Assembly (NCBI RefSeq): GCF_030272615.1
Contig: NC_081415.1
Span: 365,559,667-365,623,666, forward strand
Source of the DNA: Cryptomeria japonica
Lineage: Eukaryota; Streptophyta; Pinopsida; Cupressales; Cupressaceae
Direction of reading: 5' to 3'
Length of the DNA stretch: 64,000 nucleotides
Every line of letters begins with the position of its first letter. Position 1 is the stretch's first letter. The position numbers were made by a program, and so were the translations under genes. Below the pieces are notes generated by a model. It was given only the letters and a program-made list of their open reading frames with translations. It did not search any database and was not told where the DNA came from. Of this stretch, positions 58,291 through 64,000 are shown piece by piece.

Positions 58291-58789
58291 ATTTAATCAT
58301 TAAAGTCAATGCCTTTATATCTCTCCCAAGTAAAGGTTCTTTATGTCCGTATAACGAATCATACTCAAAATGGGCTTGATGAAACTAAGGTGATACTCCA
58401 CACAATCCACCAAGAGTCATCTAGGATCATTCACTTAAATTTTTTTGTTCTCTTAGTGTTGCTTTTCTTCCATATGGACCAAGTTTGGCTAATGACCATG
58501 CTAGAAAGTGCCTATCAAACCTTAAAAGTCATCCCAAGACGATTGTGTTAGAGGCGAAATGAGTCTCAATAACATATTCAAACATGAAAAATAAAATAAT
58601 TAAAAACAAAATTTAAAGAAGAATTTGAGCACGCAATCAAATTATGACTTCAGTAATTAAGTTTTAAAAATAAATAAACAATCAAATTATGACTTCTTTA
58701 ATTAAGTTTTAAAAAATACTCAAGTAACAAAAGTGAAACTAAAATATAAAATTTTATGCTACTTCACTTACCTTCAATAGCTCCAATTT

Positions 58790-59833
58790 CGAAAATAATC
58801 TAAATATGCCTTGCGACATGTGGTGGTTGGTGATGAGCATTTTGATCTCATCAACGTCTTTATACAACTTTGTGATCCTCACTTTTGTTCCCAATCTTTC
58901 ATACCATAAATTTGATAGAGTGCACTACACAAGGTGTTTAAAAGATGTGAATAGCGCTCCTCAACCAACAAAATAACAATTCTACAATTCTTTGTGTTGT
59001 TCATTACAATTTTATCAATGCTACGAGATCCCACTCTCTCAATGGCTGTGAGGAGGATACTAGCAATAAATTGGCCATCTTTCACTTGCCCCTCACAATT
59101 ATCAGTTTTAGAAAACAATGCCCTTTTAGGGGACATTGCTATGACTCTAATCAAGGCATTATTTTCAACATCTTTGCACCCATTGGAAACTTCAATGAAT
59201 CTTCTACAAGCTTGATGTATTCATTAAATAAGGAGCCAGACACCTCATAACTTAGGCCTATGTACCCTTTTGGAGCTTCTTCATTAATTTTTCTCTCCAT
59301 TTCTTACCAATATGGTGAGTGAACAACATTGGAAGTCAACCCCTTTGTATAAATACATTTTGCTGTGTGTTGATTGGCAATGTTTTGAGTCTTATTTGGA
59401 AATTTGAAATGCTATTTCTAAAGGTCCCTTTGGTCAATTATTTGTAGTGGGTTCATTCACTTGTGGGACTAGATGAGGGCATAGTAGGCTTTATTCCCTT
59501 TGATCTTGTTTTTGCTAAAAATTGATTTGCTTTATAGCTTGCTAGTTCATCTATTCACCCTTACTCCATAATATATGCTATCACTTAGGTGGTGATGGCA
59601 TAGGTAAACCATTTTTTCTAAGGCAAGATTTGATGCTTAGTCCAAAAATTCCACACAAATGAGCTTTCACTTTACTATATGGTCATGAATACCTGGCATT
59701 ACCCCCCTTGCAAATCCAAATATAATCCCCAACACTTGGAATTGGTTGTATCATATCAACATACTTCCATAAAAGAGAATTTAGATATTTTTTGAATTTA
59801 GTTTGGCTTGTGGAGCTAGAACTAGCTGCCATT
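58790..59833 (-). pseudogene. hAT-type transposase with BED finger and DUF659, broken
   Basis: It starts at MAASSSSTSQTKFKKYLNS (59833) with LWKYVDMIQPIPS and YIWICKGGNARYS, the front of a BED zinc finger (the second Cys of the C-X2-C pair is read as Gly). At 59154-58879 it has DUF659-like sequence (NCEGQVKDGQFIASILLTAI, NTKNCRIVILLVEERYSHLL). The part between is frame-shifted. A KLYKDVDEIKMLITNHHMSQ segment follows at about 58860-58790. The catalytic C-terminal dimerisation domain was not found. Confidence 0.7.
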
Positions 59834-60985
59834 ATAATATTTATGGGAAGAAATTTTATATGCAACACATTCAAAACAAATAAACGTTTAAAATAAAAAA
59901 AAAGATATATAAAACCTAGCTATTTTAAAATTTTAAGTATAGTGATACATTCATATAAAAATGAAAGAAAAGAAAAACAGAGAGTTTGATTCATGTTTGT
60001 AAAACATAAATGAAAGAAAAAATTATAATAAGCTTTTCACGGCAGTTAATGGACACTTGCAAATGTGTAGGAATGACAATGCAATTGCTGTAGAACCTTC
60101 AATAATCAGTTTGTAGCTCCCTTTGTTGAATGGCAAGCAAGAATGAAAAGATCAATGTTTTGGAATGGTATTTGTCTTTTGCTTTAAAATTGTGCTAAAA
60201 TGAGTTTGTTTTGGTGTTTGAATGCTTTAGATGGCATTTCTAGGGTTACAAATTTGTTAAAGGGTGATTGCCAAATTCAAAGGAGGAAAAACAAATAAAA
60301 AATGCAAGAAATTTGATAGGTTTGGTTGGGTCTACTTGAATCCTCCCCAGCTTTGCCCAATTTTGTCCCAAATGAACCTACCTCCCTAGCAACGATACCT
60401 GTCCATATTTGCAGGTGGACTGAATGAATCACAGATTTAGTTCGAATTGGACTGGTGGATTCAGTAACAAAAGAAAATAATTATTTTGGACATCCAATAT
60501 CTTTTGGATCTCATTGTAGATTGTATTTTGCAAGCACAGATTATAATGTCATTGCTATTGTCTAAAAGGCTTAATCTCTAATTTGAGTAGAATGTTACGA
60601 GACAATTCCATAGGATGAAACACTTTTAGATCTTCATTTCACCATGTGAAAACATCCTTATACTGCTTGAAAAGTGCCTCATATGTGCTCCTCTTCAGGT
60701 GAACAATACTTACCTAGATTTAGCATTCTTGGCTCATCTTCTATTCCAAAAAGCCATGGGCTGATTTTGTCTTGGACATATCTGCCATGCTTGCCAAAAT
60801 TGTTCTTCAAAGACAGTAGGCTTTTTTGAATTTTTTAGCTTTTAAATGCATATCTCTTAATTTGACATCTATTTCAGCATTATGTGTTTCTGGCACCTGT
60901 GATAATGATTGCCAATTGGTAGATGGACTACTTTGAATAAAGAACCGCTGAAAGAATTACTTTCTAGAGAAATTTTGATGAACTG
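59834..60985. other. No gene seen
   Basis: No supported frame; it may include the wasted 3' part of the Gypsy relic that follows on the minus strand (a PWLFGIEDEPRM-like frame near 60755). Confidence 0.3.
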
Positions 60986-61500
60986 ATCATCATTAGAAAC
61001 TTGCCAATTTTCTGAATTATTTGGCACTACTAGCAGTAGATATCTCTATAGTGAATATGTTTTGTCAAAATTCAAAGTGCGGTAGAGCCAAAGAAGTAGA
61101 GAGAATGAGATTTATGGCTTTCTTGTTCTCTTCTCATGGGATGTATTCTATAGAAAAAGCCTCAAACCTCTCTATTGCATCCCAGCCTTGGTTTTTATAG
61201 TGTCTGAGGCAGTCCTTTGTGACCTGAAATAGCTCTTTTATTTTCTTAATTATCAATTCAGCAGCCTCTTCTACCCACAGAAATTTAATATCTTTATCAT
61301 GTGCATTCTTGAGAACCAACAATGATGCCTCATATTCTGCACAATTATTAGTACAATCAAATTACTAATGGTGAACCAAGGGATACAACTTACCTTCTGT
61401 TGAGATGTGAACCATGGTGGTGCTTGAACTTGTAGTTACGTAGCTTCCATCAAACAAAAGTTCAAATGGCTTACTCTTCTTAGTCAACCTTGAAACAGTT
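60986..61500 (-). pseudogene. Gypsy RNase H fragment (Tat-like)
   Basis: On the minus strand, LFDGSYVTTSSSTTMVHIS (61470-61410) leads to a short gap, then CAEYEASLLVLKNAHDKDIK, VEEAAELIIKKIKELFQ and IERFEAFSIEYIPREENKKA. This is the RNase H type found second in Tat-lineage pol. Stops and small frame changes break it. Confidence 0.7.
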
Positions 61501-62429
61501 GAAAGCCTTTCCTTTTTCTATCATTTCATGGCAAATATCATCATATATGTTCTTGAACCTGCTTCTCTGTACAAAATGGTGGCATTGGGATCTTCCGATG
61601 TTTCAACTATGAACTTGGTCCTTGCAAAATTCTCTGGTTTGCAACATGCCATCGCTAGCGAGAGTGTCTGCCACTAAGATAGTCATCATGATCCTCTTGG
61701 TTAGATGTACTGCAAGGGCAACTTACACATCTTGAACTATCCAACAACTGTCCAACAAGTGACACAAATTTGGATTCGAACAAACCTGCTGAAGGTCTTT
61801 GTGCTTTATTACCTGGTACAAAATATTTAAATTTTAATTAATGTATGTGAGTATCTTTTGTGACATATCTTATAAAATGGTCCAACTGATTGGGATGATC
61901 TTGAAAATACTCAAGTTCTGAAATTTGCACATTGTCTTCATCATATAATTTAAACCAGTAAGATTGAACATCGTTGGATTAACTAGATTATTTTCAGCTG
62001 GAGTTGGCCTAGTTGAAATTCATTCATCACTTGATTCTTGTGTCTTTCTTTTTCCTTATTTTTCTGCTTTTAAATATTGTCACAAGTAAAAACAACAAAT
62101 GAATGATATTTGGATTATTCAAGACATCATGTTCAGGTTCAAATTCCATGAACCTTGTTGTAGAGTGGCCATTGGGTTCACATCTAAAAGACATTGATGA
62201 TCAACTTAGTTTGCTGATTTGGATTTTGTAAAGGCAATAAACTGCTTGTATCTTTTCATCTCTAGACGTGTGTGTCCATCTCTTGGAATTTATATTAATT
62301 ATTGGTTGGAGGGGGAGCTTCAATTGCTGGCCTTATTGACAAAGCTGGTAAATGAGGTATTTATTGTGGGGGGGGGTCGTTCTTCCTTCTTGGAGGTAAC
62401 TGGTTACTGAATAAGCACACTTTGAGGCA
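61501..62429. other. Unreadable interior between gag and RNase H relics
   Basis: No frame with a known domain. An RT domain would be expected here in an intact element, but no catalytic YVDD or related motif is visible. A run of nine or ten G lies at about 62366-62375. Confidence 0.35.
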
Positions 62430-62905
62430 TTTCCATCTTCATGATAGTTACATCTTTGACAATTGTATTAACACCCTAATTGAATTCCTCTTGAAATTAA
62501 TAGTACTAATCATATTTTCCTCAAATTCAAGTGCCTACCTACTCTTCATGCAATTCATTTGCTTGATTGGTCTTGACTCAAAATGTGATGTCCGGTGGGA
62601 GAGCATTGACAAAACAACTTAAATGAATTTGTGGAGGCCTTAAAACAACAATAAAACAATTGATTGACTGATTGAATTGAGCTATAAATTCCTGCATAGG
62701 CTCATTAAAACCCTGGCCATTTTGAAAGTTGAGCAAATATGAAGCAATGGTCTTTTGCTTACTTGAAACACATTAGAAATTTATTCGACATTGTATTCCA
62801 ATTGGTGAATAAGCCAGCCTTTGGATGATGAAATCAATTTGTGGCATGTCCCACCAAGGTTTCAACAAACAAATGGATTGCTACATCTTCACGTGTAACA
62901 CTAAG
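62430..62905 (-). pseudogene. Gypsy gag fragment
   Basis: On the minus strand, GASHEDVAIHLFVETLVG, then FTNWNTMSNKFLM, AKDHCFIFAQL and PMQEFIAQFNQSINCF in changing frames. This is the capsid-like gag domain. It lies about 1 kb before the RNase H fragment, so protease and RT are gone or unreadable. Both probably belong to one deleted element. Confidence 0.65.
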
Positions 62906-64000
62906 TACTGTAATATCCTCTTTTGGAATATACCTAATTTTTGCCTTAGAATAACAAATCTAGTAAAATAATTTATTTACAAGAGTATTCTTTCATTAAA
63001 TTACACATTAGTAATTGAATTTAGGAAATTAATTAATTAGCATTAAACCAATGATAATGTAGTTTCCTACTGTAAACATGTACACTATAGCTTCAACCAT
63101 AGTAGAAACATGAGGGGAAAGCACAATACGATGCTGGGAGACTATCCTCCCCAATTAAGCCCAAGGGCATTGGACATCCAGCCAAGAGAATTCAACCCCT
63201 TGGTCCATAAGTACCAACTCAATGGGTGTACTCAATTGAGAGGACTCATACTCCTGCATCTTTCTATTATATTCCTGTCGACTACAGACTGAGCCACAGT
63301 TGGAAGATAGTTCTTCATACACTGCGATGAATGCCTCTGATTCACGATTGATATGATGTTCTAGATAATAGAGTCAATTTATTCTATAATCACAAACTAT
63401 CATTGGTCGGGGGTGTTGGGGAGGCCCCGACTATTCTAAGGGTGGTTCGGCCGAACAAGATAATTTTGGAACTATTCTCCCCCCCTCTCTCTCTATATGG
63501 GGGCCCCTACCTATACTCTATATGGGGTGGGGGACACCCTATATATCTAATCTATCTGGAAACGGGGGAGCACCCTTATAGATCTATAGGCACCCAGATC
63601 TGATCTCTATAGATAGCGTTGGCCAAAAAAACTCTCTAAATGGGGGTGCCGCCGATGGATCTGGTGTGATCGGTTGATTCGCTGCATGGAAGTGTCTGAT
63701 CCTGGTCTGGAATGGTGGATATGAAAGGCCCCATCAGAAGAAAAGAAAGCTCGGGTATGGTTTAATTGGTTTCCCGGTTAGTTTTGAATATGACTGCTTT
63801 ACAAAAATCAATAAATATTTACTTATCCTAAATCCTTGATGGATTGGCAATGTAATTCAATAAATAAATTGATGCTTCCTGACCGATTTAATAATCAATA
63901 ATAGATTCAACCATATTGCATACCAATCACATTTACCCAAATATTATAGTTGGCTGGCTTTCTTCTGAGTTAAACTCGGATTCTGATTTCTTATTAGGCT
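62906..64000. other. LTR-like and GC-rich repeat sequence, no gene seen
   Basis: TGTAATATCCTCTTTTGG at 62931 has the look of an LTR start. Bases 63400-63660 are GC-rich and internally repetitive (CTATATGGGG, twice; ATAGATCTATAG-type words). No protein frame is supported. Confidence 0.35.

Noticed and set aside
1-64000. CRISPR arrays, operons, bacterial promoters and phage genes
   Set aside because: The window is plant nuclear DNA. All tandem arrays seen are minisatellites or retroelement repeats without the regular repeat-spacer form.

Overview
This is nuclear DNA of a seed plant. It is AT-rich, has very long intergenic or intronic stretches, is packed with decayed LTR retrotransposons, and carries a conserved plant gene with an intron of about 18 kb. 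Long introns full of retroelements, long-LTR Ty3/Gypsy elements and LTR ends of the gymnosperm type (for example TGTAATGTCCCC) suggest a gymnosperm, perhaps a conifer. That assignment is inference, not proof.

Layout. 1-4307: decayed, mostly non-coding repeats with one unidentified broken reading frame, a 75-bp CA microsatellite and a degenerate tandem array. 4308-20897: a complete but inactivated 16.6-kb Ty3/Gypsy element of the Tat type on the minus strand. It has 5-bp target duplications (CTATA), two long LTRs, primer-binding site, polypurine tract, gag, protease, a G-patch-like segment, reverse transcriptase, two RNase H domains and integrase. On the opposite strand, between integrase and the 3' LTR, lies a broken plant-mobile-domain (PMD) gene. 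20898-27700: LTR-like remnants and a Copia pol fragment.

27747-46331: two exons assigned to a plant SEC62 homologue (ER protein-translocation subunit) on the plus strand; exon 2 is certain, exon 1 is likely. The 18.2-kb intron between them holds a 1.7-kb tandem duplication that copied part of exon 1, a hAT-like insertion with 8-bp target duplication inside the second copy, a minisatellite, a 3.2-kb solo LTR (target duplication GGATC) and a Gypsy gag-protease remnant. No later SEC62 exon is recognised, so intron 2 may run past the window end.

46332-64000: a tRNA-like (SINE-like) patch, a Gypsy gag remnant with primer-binding site, a 3.9-kb Copia element with 5-bp target duplications (GAAAT) that has lost its reverse-transcriptase core, a TIR-like ACTCG-rich element, a broken BED/DUF659 hAT transposase, and a deleted Gypsy remnant (gag plus RNase H). 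Apart from SEC62, nothing looks like an intact host gene. In the retroelements the premature stops are overwhelmingly TAG or TGA at positions where Gln, Arg or Trp is expected, which fits decay by methylcytosine deamination.
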